64,000 nucleotides of DNA, from contig CAIMWO010000024.1 of NCBI GenBank assembly GCA_903845195.1, positions 1 through 64,000 on the forward strand. The letters are read 5' to 3'. The notes under the pieces were generated by a model. The model saw nothing but the letters and a program-made list of their open reading frames with translations, did not search any database and was not told the origin of the DNA. This DNA comes from an uncultured Phycisphaerales bacterium (GTDB lineage: Bacteria; Planctomycetota; Phycisphaerae; WQYP01). A program made the position numbers and the translations under genes. This document shows positions 8,442-17,073 of the stretch, piece by piece. The first letter of the stretch is position 1, and each line of letters starts with the position of its first letter.

Positions 8442-9386
8442 ATGGCGATCATCAGTATTGGATTCAATCCGGCCATCGACCGGGTTCTGGAATGCCCTGA
8501 CTTCCACGTCGGCGGGCATCAGCACGCCCATCAGATCGCGCGACTCGCGGCGGGCAAAGCCGCCAATGTGTCACGTGCCCTGGCGCAGATCGGCGTGGAT
8601 TCCATCGCTACCGGTTTCGTCGGCGCCGACGAACTACAGTTCTTTCACGAACAACTCCTGGGCTGCGGTCCCGGACGCATCCTTTGTCATTTCGTCGAAG
8701 TCACCGGGAAGACCCGCGAGAACATCAGTATCCTCGATTCCAAACGCCGCCTTGAAACGCATCTCCGCGACCGCGGCTTTGCGGTATCGCAGGAGGAAAT
8801 CGCTTTGCTGGACAAAAAAATCCAGCACGATCTTCGGGCCGGAGATGTGGCTATTTTCTCGGGAAGCCTCTGCGAGGGCATCAGCCCGCAATACTTCGGC
8901 ACGCTGCTGGACAAATGCGCTGCCGCCGGCGCCAAGCTGGTCGTCGATACCAACGGCCCGGCCATCACCGAGGCCGCCAAACGCAAACTGTGGCTGATCA
9001 AACCGAATCTCCAGGAGCTGAGCGAGCTCGTCGGCAAGGAAATACCGAATGCCGCCTCGGCCGTCCGCGATGCGGCAGCCACGCTGCTGGACCGGGTAGA
9101 AATCATCCTGGTCAGCCGCGGCGCCGCCGGCACAGTGCTGATCACCCGCCAGGGCGCGTGGGTGGGCCGGATGACCACCAAGGATGCCCCGCTGCGTACC
9201 GTCGGCTGTGGTGACCATTTGACCGCGGGATTTGTCGCGGAACTCTCCCAGAAGCGCGATCTCTCCACGGCCCTGCGCTCGGGGATGGCCCTGGCGACCG
9301 CCCGGGCCCTGTCGGCAAGCATGGAAGAAATCGACACAAAGATCATGGAAGCCGCCATGCAAAACGTCGCGATCGAGCCGATGTGA
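8442..9386 (+). CDS. PfkB-family sugar kinase, 1-phosphofructokinase/tagatose-6-phosphate kinase-like
   Basis: A 314-residue ribokinase-fold kinase that should transfer phosphate from ATP to a sugar phosphate in the cytoplasm. The start is the ATG at 8442, with GGAGG 11 bases upstream; the frame stays open upstream inside copA sequence, but that part is not family-like. Visible features are the N-terminal GFNPAIDRVLECP, the substrate-side GKAANVSRAL, the IKPNLQELSEL stretch, and the catalytic-base motif TVGCGDHLTAGF, where the family usually has GAGD(S/A). The FruK/LacC branch is favoured by NPAIDR and KAANVSRAL, but the substrate cannot be decided. It lies 88 bases after copA with no PTS or sugar operon beside it. 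Confidence 0.85.
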   Translation: MAIISIGFNPAIDRVLECPDFHVGGHQHAHQIARLAAGKAANVSRALAQIGVDSIATGFVGADELQFFHEQLLGCGPGRILCHFVEVTGKTRENISILDSKRRLETHLRDRGFAVSQEEIALLDKKIQHDLRAGDVAIFSGSLCEGISPQYFGTLLDKCAAAGAKLVVDTNGPAITEAAKRKLWLIKPNLQELSELVGKEIPNAASAVRDAAATLLDRVEIILVSRGAAGTVLITRQGAWVGRMTTKDAPLRTVGCGDHLTAGFVAELSQKRDLSTALRSGMALATARALSASMEEIDTKIMEAAMQNVAIEPM

Positions 9387-9625
9387 GGTGAGCCCATGGC
9401 CGCGAATCGGCATTGGGCCTCGCAAGACGGTCAAATTTCGAAAAATCGAGCGAACTTTCTCCGACGGCCTTCGTAAGAACGGTTACGTGGAAGTGCGCAC
9501 CGGGTTCTTGAGGCCTCCAAGATTGCACGTTCAAATCGCCCTTCTTGACTGGCACCTGATTGTCCGCTTGGGTTAGAATTGGCGGGTTTCCCGTGTGCCC
9601 TCATACCGTTGTATAAGAGGAAGTT

Positions 9626-11746
9626 GTGAGCGAAATAAGACCTGAAGCGAATTTGCCGGTCATGCTGCCGATCAACGGCGGGGCTGGTTTCTCGCTGGCG
9701 CCCAAAGGCCACGGACATCATCATGACGGCATCGCCTGCGCCTGTGGACACGACCATGGCGAAGAAGGCCACAGCCACTCCGGCGTCGGCCTCAATTTCC
9801 AACTCACCGTGCTGCTGCCCCTGAGCATTGCCTGCCTGATTCTCGCGGTATCCTTCAGCTGGTTAGGCGGGTCGGAATCCATCGCGGACATTCTCGGCTT
9901 GGCCGCTACCGCAATCGCCGGCGGACCGATCATCTGGAGCGCCATCAAAGGTCTCTCCCAGGGCAAAACGAACGTCAACGAACTGGTCGCGATGAGCATC
10001 ATCGGCGCGATCTCCCTCGGGTGGTACGTGGAAGGCGGACTCGTCGCACTGATTCTCCAGGTGGGCGCCTTGATCGAGGGTGTCGCAACCGAAAGCGCCC
10101 GCAAGGCCGTCCTCGAACTGCAGAAACTCGCCCCAAAGCACGCCCGCGTGAAGCACGACGATCACGACCAGGTGATCGACGTCGATAAGCTCAAGATCGG
10201 CGACATCCTCGTCGTTCAGCCCGGTGAACGCATCGCTGCCGATGGCCGCCTGCTGGCCGGCGCCACCAGCGTGGATGAAAGCTCCGTGACCGGCGAATCG
10301 ATGCCCGTCGACAAAGCTGCCGGCGCCGAAATGCTGGCCGGAACCATCAACCTCACCGGCTCGGCGGAGATCATGGTCGAACGCGTGGGCGAAAATTCTG
10401 CGCTGGGAAAAACCATCGAACTGGTGCGCCGGGCGCAGCAGTTTCAACCGCAGATCATCCGTTCGGCCGACAAATTCTTTGCCTTCTACACGCCCATCAT
10501 CCTCATCGCGTCGGTGCTGGTCTGGATCGTCACGAAAGATCCCGTCCGCATGGTGACGATGTGGGTCGTCGGGTGCCCCTGTGCGATGCTCTTGGCGTCG
10601 CCGCTGGCGATTGTCGTATCGCTGGCCCGGGCCAGCCGCAGCGGCATGCAGGTCAAAGCCGGTCCATTCGTGGAAGCTTCCGCGACCGTGACCACCGTCG
10701 TCTTCGATAAAACCGGGACGCTCACCACCGGCAAGTTTGTGGTCAGCGGCATCCGGCCCGTCGAAGGCGTCAATGCAATGGACCTGCTGAAACTTGCCGC
10801 CACCATCGAACAACGCAGCAGCCATCCGCTGGCAAAAAGCATCGTCAGTTACGCCAAATCGAAGGGAATCCTGCCGTCGGAAGCAGCCGACGTGCAGGTG
10901 CTGGAAGGCCTGGGCATCGAAGCGAAGATCGAAGGCAAGCCGGCGCGTGCGGGCTCCGTTAAAATCGTCCCCAGCGAACTTGCCACCGTGGCCAGTCAGA
11001 TCGACGATCCGCAGGAAACACTTCCCGTCGTTCCCGTATACATCATGTTTGACGGCAAGCTCATGGGCGCGATCTGCCTGACCGACGAAATCCGCCCGGA
11101 AGCCGCACAAACGATCAAACGCCTCCGCGACCTGGGCATCAAGCGTGTCGCCATGCTCACCGGCGACCGCCGTCGAACGGCCGAACTGGTCGCCCGCGCC
11201 GTCGGCTGCGATGATGTCTATGCAGAGCTGCTCCCCGGACAAAAAGTCGAAATCGTCCGCAGCCTGCAGCGCGGCGGCAAAGGTGTCGCCATGGTGGGCG
11301 ACGGCATCAATGATGCCCCTTCGCTCACCGTCGCCACGGTCGGCATCGCGATGGGCATCCACGGCACCGACGTCGCCATCGAAGCGGCCGACGCCGTCCT
11401 TCTGAAAGACGATCTCACCCGCGTCCCCTTGCTCATCTATCTGGCCAAGCGCACGCGCAACGCCATCTACCAGAATCTGATTCTCTCCCTGGCCGGCGCG
11501 GGCCTGGCCGAAATGGGCGTCGCCGGTGGAATGTTGGCGTCTACGGGCAAGTGGGCTCCCGCTCTAGCGGCCCTGGTACACCTGGCGGCCATCGTGATCA
11601 TCGCCGTAAACTCCGTGCGCCTGGCCGGAGGCACGACCCGCCGCCCCGCCAGCGCCAGCGATGAACCCCAGGAGCAGCCGCCGGAAGAACAGAAAAAAGA
11701 AGAAACCTTTATCGCTCCCCGTTTGACCCCGTTGGGATCCGTCTGA
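9626..11746 (+). CDS. Zn(2+)/Cd(2+)-type P1B ATPase with His-rich N-terminus
   Basis: A heavy-metal efflux ATPase of 706 aa in the inner membrane. The start is the GTG at 9626, with AAGAGGAA nearby. It has no HMA domain; residues about 30-55 are a His-rich segment (GHGHHHDG, CGHDHGEEGHSH) typical of zinc, cadmium or cobalt handling. Core motifs are VTGESMP, the ion-site CPC in VVGCPCAMLLASP (Cys about 317), DKTGTLTTG (Asp about 361), SSHPLAKS and MVGDGINDAPSL. The C-terminal ~35 residues are Pro/Glu/Lys-rich. It is followed almost at once by the SPFH operon on the same strand. No metalloregulator is adjacent. Metal choice rests on the His-rich tail and CPCAM context. Confidence 0.9.
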   Translation: MSEIRPEANLPVMLPINGGAGFSLAPKGHGHHHDGIACACGHDHGEEGHSHSGVGLNFQLTVLLPLSIACLILAVSFSWLGGSESIADILGLAATAIAGGPIIWSAIKGLSQGKTNVNELVAMSIIGAISLGWYVEGGLVALILQVGALIEGVATESARKAVLELQKLAPKHARVKHDDHDQVIDVDKLKIGDILVVQPGERIAADGRLLAGATSVDESSVTGESMPVDKAAGAEMLAGTINLTGSAEIMVERVGENSALGKTIELVRRAQQFQPQIIRSADKFFAFYTPIILIASVLVWIVTKDPVRMVTMWVVGCPCAMLLASPLAIVVSLARASRSGMQVKAGPFVEASATVTTVVFDKTGTLTTGKFVVSGIRPVEGVNAMDLLKLAATIEQRSSHPLAKSIVSYAKSKGILPSEAADVQVLEGLGIEAKIEGKPARAGSVKIVPSELATVASQIDDPQETLPVVPVYIMFDGKLMGAICLTDEIRPEAAQTIKRLRDLGIKRVAMLTGDRRRTAELVARAVGCDDVYAELLPGQKVEIVRSLQRGGKGVAMVGDGINDAPSLTVATVGIAMGIHGTDVAIEAADAVLLKDDLTRVPLLIYLAKRTRNAIYQNLILSLAGAGLAEMGVAGGMLASTGKWAPALAALVHLAAIVIIAVNSVRLAGGTTRRPASASDEPQEQPPEEQKKEETFIAPRLTPLGSV

Positions 11747-11810
11747 TGTGCCGATCAAACGCCGGCGGAGCACGAACCGGAACGTCGCACGAAGTGAAAC
11801 GAGTTCACGT

Positions 11811-13877
11811 ATGAAAAAAGCTGAAAACCTTGCACTGGCCGCGCTCATCGGCCTCATTGTGCTGGCCGTCATCTTCCTTGCCGGCGGCATCATGTATAAG
11901 CCGGTGAGCTTCTGGGCGGCAATGTTAGCCATGATGGGCCAGGCACTCATCGTCTTCCTCGCCTGGTGGGGACTGCGCCTGGCCGGCCAACAGGAAGAAC
12001 TCAATGGCCTCCCCCCTATCGGCGGTCCCGGCGGCGCGCCGGGGGCAGCTTCACCCATGGCCGGCTTTCGCATGAGCTACGGCGAAGAATCCACCACCCC
12101 CGCTAAACGTTCCGCCGACCACGCCCCTGAAGTCAAAACCCTCGAAACCGGATTTCAACGCGTCGTCGTCTCTCTCTCGGCGCTCCTTCTGATCGCCCTC
12201 AGCGCCGTCACCATCTACCTCATCTACTCCGACCTGAGTTGGGCACGCGTCAATCCCGACAAGAAAATCTCCTCGCTCGATAATCCTTTCGACGAACTCG
12301 CCCTGGTCATCGGCCTGGCATCGGCGGGCATCTACGGCATCCTTCACTGGATCACCCGCGTCAAACGCGATACCGCCGGCTACGGTGAAGCCGTCAACAG
12401 CAATTTCGTCATGGGCCTGCCCGGAATGATCGCGATCGGTGTCGGCGCTGTGCTGGGTTATCTCAAGGTCGAGTATGCCCAGCAGATCGTCGCGTGCGTC
12501 GTCGCCGCACTCCTGCTGCTCCAGGGCCTGGAACTGCTCGTCAACGCCCTCCGCAACTACTCCTCCGTTGAGGAATTCGACCAGGAACCGATCGATCTCC
12601 AGAGCCTCCCGCTCGTCCCCATGCTCAGCAGCGTCTGGCTCAGCGGCCTCAAACTGCTCTTCGCGCAAAGCGTCGGCCTTTCCCGCGGAGAAACTGGCGT
12701 GATCGGCCGCATGATGCCCCGGGCGCTGGCGGCAATCGTCCTGATCGCCATCGGCATGAGTTGCCTGCGCGTCGTGCCCACCGGAGACGTGGCGCTGCAG
12801 GAACGGCTCGGAGAGTTGGTCATGACGGCCGATGCCCAGGGGCATCCCACCCCCCAACTGCTGGCCGAGGGCCTCCACTTCACCATGCCCTGGCCGATCG
12901 ATGAACTCGTCCTCATTCCCGAAAACCGCCTCGAGATGACCAGCGTCGGCGCCGAACTCGAAGCGACCGAAAGCGAAGGCAAGAAACTCGACTTCACGTT
13001 CTGGACCTATCGCCACACCAAGGAAGGCGGCACGGACAATGAGTTCCTCACCGGCGATCACGCCACTACCCGCCCGGCCGACACCGGCGTCGAATTCAGC
13101 CCCGAAGATCACGTCTCGCCACAACTGCTCGAAACCTACGTCGGCATCTACTGGCGCGTCAAAGAACCCGTAAAATTCTACAACAGCCTCTCCCACAGCG
13201 AATTCTTTGAGACGAATGAAGAAGGCACCACCGCCAAGCCCATCTATGAAGCCCTGATTCAGCAGTGCGCCATGTTCGCCGTCACCCGCACTTATGCCAT
13301 CCACAACCTCGATTCCATCATGACCACCGGCCGCCAGGAAGTGGAATCGCACTGCCGGGAGATCCTTCAGGATAAACTTAACGCAGCCAATAGCGGCATC
13401 GAAATCGTCGACCTGGTCGTTAAAGACGTGCACCCGCCCTTCGGCATCGGCATCGTCCGCGATCCCGGCTCGCCCGACGGTTTCAAACGCGGCCCCGCCT
13501 ACGCTTACGAAAACGTCATCAGCAAACGTGAATACCGCGAGCAGATGAATAATAGAGCCCAGGCAGTTAAGACCCGCCTGATCAACGAAGCCAAAGGCGA
13601 GGGCGAAGCCGAAAAAAGCCGCGCCATCGCCTACCGTTCGGAGCAAATTTCCAAAGCCACCGGTGAAGTCGCCCGGCTTGGGGAAATGCTCTCGGCACTC
13701 GAAGGCAAGAGCCCCGCAGATCAGAAGTATCTTCGCAGCCTCTACAAACAACAGATGCTGTACTCTTCCGTGCGGGATCTCCTGCCCAATATCAACAAAA
13801 TCGTGGTCGGTCCTGGAATCGACCCGCCGCAAATCTGGCAGAACAGCGAGAAGAGCGTGAACCCCAACCGGCCCTAG
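11811..13877 (+). CDS. SPFH-domain protein with polytopic membrane N-terminus
   Basis: A 688-residue protein from the ATG at 11811 (MKKAENLAL); a GTG at 11748, one base after the ATPase stop, is also open and would give 709 aa. About seven hydrophobic helices fall in the first ~330 residues. After the last (near VLIAIGMSCLRVVPTGDVALQERLG) comes an SPFH/band-7 domain of HflK type, with GLHFTMPWPIDELVLIPENR and the coiled region ISKREYREQMNNRAQAVKT through GEAEKSRAIAYRSEQ. HflK/HflC proteins form membrane cages that control FtsH protease; the extra polytopic N-terminus is not part of HflK. No ftsH is in the window. It is first of three SPFH genes in a row. Confidence 0.8.
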   Translation: MKKAENLALAALIGLIVLAVIFLAGGIMYKPVSFWAAMLAMMGQALIVFLAWWGLRLAGQQEELNGLPPIGGPGGAPGAASPMAGFRMSYGEESTTPAKRSADHAPEVKTLETGFQRVVVSLSALLLIALSAVTIYLIYSDLSWARVNPDKKISSLDNPFDELALVIGLASAGIYGILHWITRVKRDTAGYGEAVNSNFVMGLPGMIAIGVGAVLGYLKVEYAQQIVACVVAALLLLQGLELLVNALRNYSSVEEFDQEPIDLQSLPLVPMLSSVWLSGLKLLFAQSVGLSRGETGVIGRMMPRALAAIVLIAIGMSCLRVVPTGDVALQERLGELVMTADAQGHPTPQLLAEGLHFTMPWPIDELVLIPENRLEMTSVGAELEATESEGKKLDFTFWTYRHTKEGGTDNEFLTGDHATTRPADTGVEFSPEDHVSPQLLETYVGIYWRVKEPVKFYNSLSHSEFFETNEEGTTAKPIYEALIQQCAMFAVTRTYAIHNLDSIMTTGRQEVESHCREILQDKLNAANSGIEIVDLVVKDVHPPFGIGIVRDPGSPDGFKRGPAYAYENVISKREYREQMNNRAQAVKTRLINEAKGEGEAEKSRAIAYRSEQISKATGEVARLGEMLSALEGKSPADQKYLRSLYKQQMLYSSVRDLLPNINKIVVGPGIDPPQIWQNSEKSVNPNRP

Positions 13878-13945
13878 TACGTGACTGAGTGACATATTCC
13901 CGCCCCCAGCGGCGGACCGTTCTGCAAGCCCAAAGGAAGCGACAA

Positions 13946-14932
13946 ATGAGACGCGTAATCATTGGTGTCATGACCGCCATCGTCCTGTTCATCCTCTTCG
14001 TAGTGCTCTGCACTTACGTGCGCCGGCCCTACGAAACCGTCCTCCTCGTGCGCTTCGGCAAGGTGATCGAGGATCAGGACCAGACGAAGCTGTGCCGCAA
14101 CTGGTACTTCAAATCGCCTACCGACAGCGTCGTACGCATAGACAACCGCCTCCACCTTTACACCAGCGGCCTCAGCCAGGCGAACACCGCCGGCAATGAG
14201 CCCCTGGCCGTCCGCACCTATGCGGCATGGCGTATCACCAATCCGCGACGCTTCTACACTTCCACCGGCGGCGGCAGCGATGCCCGCGCGGATTCCATCA
14301 TCGGCCAGAAAATGACCGGCCTGGCCGGCTCGAAACTCGCCACCCACAAGCTCGATGAGATGTTCAACGTCGACCAGTCAAAACTGAAAATGGCCCAGAT
14401 CGAAAATGAAATCGCCAAGGAGGCCACCGACGGCAAAATCGATCCGGACAATCCCGAACGTTCCGTTTCCGGCCTCTCACAGCAGGGCATTGAAATCGTC
14501 CAGGTCGGCTTTGCCCGCATGGCCTTCCCTCCCACCAACGCCCAATCGGTCTACGACCGCATGGCCGCCGAACGCAACAAGCAGGCCGACTTCTTCCGCG
14601 GCCTCGGTGACGCCGAAGCTGCACGCATTGTCGCCGAAGGCCAGGCCGAAGCCGCCGTCATTCGCGCCAATGCCCAGGCGGAAGCTGAGAAGATCCGCGG
14701 CGAAGGCGATCGCAAAGCCCTGATCGTACTCGGCGCCGCTCAGCAATCCGCCAACGCCCGTGATTTTTACCAGTACTGGAAGAGCATGGACTTTCTTAAG
14801 AGTTCGCTGCAGAAGAACACGTACCTCGTCCTTCCCTCCAACAGCGACCTGCTGAAAAATCTCTTCGTCGCGCCGGCCCTGCAGGGCAACGCCCCGACGA
14901 CGCAACCTCAGACGGGAAACGAAAAACACTGA
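13946..14932 (+). CDS. SPFH-domain protein, HflC-like
   Basis: A 328-residue protein starting at ATG 13946, preceded by AAGGAAG seven bases upstream; an in-frame GTG at 13889 lacks a ribosome site. One N-terminal helix (residues 4-25) is followed by YVRRPYETVLLVRFGKV, the beginning of an SPFH domain, and a helical tail rich in Ala/Glu (RGLGDAEAARIVAEGQAEAA) typical of HflC. In HflC this tail oligomerises into a cage with HflK. The C-terminus ends in a short Thr/Gln-rich stretch. It lies 68 bases after the first SPFH gene and 63 before the third. HflC is the closest known relative, but with no ftsH nearby the FtsH role is unproven. Confidence 0.85.
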   Translation: MRRVIIGVMTAIVLFILFVVLCTYVRRPYETVLLVRFGKVIEDQDQTKLCRNWYFKSPTDSVVRIDNRLHLYTSGLSQANTAGNEPLAVRTYAAWRITNPRRFYTSTGGGSDARADSIIGQKMTGLAGSKLATHKLDEMFNVDQSKLKMAQIENEIAKEATDGKIDPDNPERSVSGLSQQGIEIVQVGFARMAFPPTNAQSVYDRMAAERNKQADFFRGLGDAEAARIVAEGQAEAAVIRANAQAEAEKIRGEGDRKALIVLGAAQQSANARDFYQYWKSMDFLKSSLQKNTYLVLPSNSDLLKNLFVAPALQGNAPTTQPQTGNEKH

Positions 14933-14995
14933 TCCGCTGATTACTCATGGACTCTCGCCCCGTCGCACGCGACCGGGCATCCGGGAAAACTCGCT

Positions 14996-16150
14996 ATGAC
15001 ACAACCCACGTTTACGCCGCTATCGCCTTCCTCTCCTCCGCCGTCCGCGGACATTTCGCTGCCTCAGATCGAGCCGGAAGGCAGCCACTGGGGCAAGGCC
15101 CATCATGTCCTGCTCCTGTTCCTGGCCATCGTGCTTGCGGTATGGATTCTCTCCGGCTTCTACACCGTCAACGCCGACGAAGAAGCGATCGTCGAACGCC
15201 TGGGCCAATATGTGACCAATGACAAGGGAGACAAAGCCCTGGTCGTCGATCAAGGCTTGCACTATCACCTTCCCTGGCCCATCGATCTCGTCCACAAGGT
15301 TCCGATCAAGCAAGCCCTCACGCTTCAGGTGCGAACCTTCAACGCGTCACCCGACAATTACAAGGATTTCACCCGCGACCTGATCCGCAAAGGCGCTTCC
15401 ATCGAACAGGTCGAAGCTCTTTTTGATCCTTATCTGATCACCGCCGACAAGAATGTCGTCCACATGGAAATTGCGGTGGTCTACCAGATCGCGGAACCCG
15501 AGAAATGGCTGATGACGGTGTCGCACAATCCGGAGTCTGCCGACAAATCCGGCACGCGCGAGGAGCTTTTCAACCAGGTGGCCGCGCACGTGATGATTGC
15601 CCAACTGGCCCACATGCCGGTCGATAACGTCCTGATCGACGATCGTGAACGCCTGCCGCAGATCCTGATGAACAAACTGGTCGACGCGATGAAGATCCAC
15701 AACCCCGGCAATCCCAAAGAGCCGATTGACCTGGGCATATCGATCCAGAAAGTCGATGTGACGGCGCTGCGGCCGCCCGATGTCGTTCTCCCCTCCTTCG
15801 AGGCCGTGCTGCAGAGCCGCGCCGACAAGGAAATCGCCAAGCGCCGCGCCGAAGCCAAGCGGGACTCCGATGTCAATTTTGCCGAAGGCCAGCACCGAAC
15901 CATGATCGGCGATGCCCAGGCCTATGCCAGCCAGGTGGTCGATGCCGCCACCGGCGACGCCAGCCGCTTCTCGCAGGTTTACACCGAATTTCAAAATGCC
16001 CCCGACATCACCCGCTGGCGTCTCTACAGCGATGCGGCCCAGAGCATTACCGCCAACGCCAAACAGCGACTCTTCGTCGAACCCGGGCAGAAATCGGTGC
16101 TGTACATCGATCCTCCGCAGTTTGACGCTGGACAGGCCACGCCGAAGTAA
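14996..16150 (+). CDS. SPFH-domain protein, HflK-like
   Basis: A 384-residue protein. A Pro/Ser-rich cytoplasmic segment (about 35 residues) precedes one helix (HHVLLLFLAIVLAVWILSGF) and then an SPFH domain opening YTVNADEEAIVERLGQY with GLHYHLPWPIDLVHKVPI, the signature of HflK. It continues with a helical region EIAKRRAEAKRDSDVNFAEG and ends with IDPPQFDAG. The start at ATG 14996 has no strong ribosome site. With its neighbours it gives three non-identical SPFH subunits, more than the HflK/HflC pair, which suggests a hetero-oligomeric assembly specific to this lineage. Confidence 0.85.
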   Translation: MTQPTFTPLSPSSPPPSADISLPQIEPEGSHWGKAHHVLLLFLAIVLAVWILSGFYTVNADEEAIVERLGQYVTNDKGDKALVVDQGLHYHLPWPIDLVHKVPIKQALTLQVRTFNASPDNYKDFTRDLIRKGASIEQVEALFDPYLITADKNVVHMEIAVVYQIAEPEKWLMTVSHNPESADKSGTREELFNQVAAHVMIAQLAHMPVDNVLIDDRERLPQILMNKLVDAMKIHNPGNPKEPIDLGISIQKVDVTALRPPDVVLPSFEAVLQSRADKEIAKRRAEAKRDSDVNFAEGQHRTMIGDAQAYASQVVDAATGDASRFSQVYTEFQNAPDITRWRLYSDAAQSITANAKQRLFVEPGQKSVLYIDPPQFDAGQATPK

Positions 16151-16185
16151 TACCATGGTCGAACCTTTTCCGGAGTGACCATTGC

Positions 16186-17070
16186 ATGACCACTGAAATC
16201 CCCGCGATTCAAACGCGGAACCTGACCAAAATCTACCCCGGCTTCTGGAACACCCAGTCCGTCACCGCGCTACAGAACCTCAACCTCACCGTCCGCCGCG
16301 GTGAGATCTTCGGGCTCCTCGGCCCCAATGGCTCCGGCAAGACCACCACCATCAAGCTTCTCCTGGGCCTCATCAACCCCACCAGTGGCGAAGCCGACCT
16401 CCTCGGACAACCCGCCGGCGATCAGATTACACGCCGCTCCATCGGCTACCTCCCGGAAGAAACTTACCTCTACCGCTTTCTCAACGCCCGCCAGACCCTC
16501 GACTTCTACGGCCGCCTTTTCAACATGAACCGCGCCCAGCGCGTGCGGGCCATCGACTTCTACCTCGATTTTGTCGGCCTCGACCCGGCTGTCCGCAAGC
16601 GCCGCATCGGCACCTACTCCAAAGGCCAGGCCCGCCGCGTCGGTCTGGCGCAGGCGCTCCTCAACGACCCCGACCTGGTCATCCTCGACGAACCGACCTC
16701 CGGCCTCGACCCGCTGGGCACCGAGGAAATGAAGAACCTCATCATCGAACTTAAACGCGCCGGGAAAACCGTCCTGCTTTCCAGTCACCAACTCGCGGAT
16801 GTCGAAGACGTCTGCGATCGCATCTGCATTCTTTACCGCGGCAAACTGGAAGTGGAAGGATCGATCGACGAGCTTCTCGAAGTGCGCGAGGTCTTCACCG
16901 TCGAAGGCCGCCACGTGCCCGATGAGCTCCAGGCCCGCATGGTCGCCATGCTCAAAGAGGCGGGCGTCACCGATGTTGTCCCGGGCGTGCAGCGCGGCCG
17001 CCTGGCGGATCTGTTCAAGAAGCTGGTGCTCGAAAAACGCGCCTCAGAAAAATCCGGAGCGGCTAAGTAA
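16186..17070 (+). CDS. ABC transporter ATP-binding protein
   Basis: A 294-residue ATPase that drives the permease encoded three bases downstream. Walker A is GPNGSGKTT (residues 46-54), Walker B is LVILDEP (about 164-170), and the H-loop lies in LLSSHQLADVEDVCD. The ABC signature is YSKGQ (144-148), where LSGGQ is usual; YSKGQ variants occur in exporter-type ATPases of the ABC-2/CcmA-NatA kind. About 70 C-terminal residues follow the core, as in ABC-2 type ATPases. It follows the third SPFH gene by 35 bases, so it probably belongs to the same operon. Confidence 0.95.
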   Translation: MTTEIPAIQTRNLTKIYPGFWNTQSVTALQNLNLTVRRGEIFGLLGPNGSGKTTTIKLLLGLINPTSGEADLLGQPAGDQITRRSIGYLPEETYLYRFLNARQTLDFYGRLFNMNRAQRVRAIDFYLDFVGLDPAVRKRRIGTYSKGQARRVGLAQALLNDPDLVILDEPTSGLDPLGTEEMKNLIIELKRAGKTVLLSSHQLADVEDVCDRICILYRGKLEVEGSIDELLEVREVFTVEGRHVPDELQARMVAMLKEAGVTDVVPGVQRGRLADLFKKLVLEKRASEKSGAAK

Positions 17071-17073
17071 GCC

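Noticed and set aside
9863-11362. A 499-residue minus-strand open frame opposite the Zn/Cd-type ATPase.
   Set aside because: Antisense of a clearly coding gene, with the same low-complexity Asp/His/Arg bias.
12051-13895. A 614-residue minus-strand open frame opposite the first SPFH gene.
   Set aside because: Antisense to a gene with SPFH and membrane features; no start site or family features.
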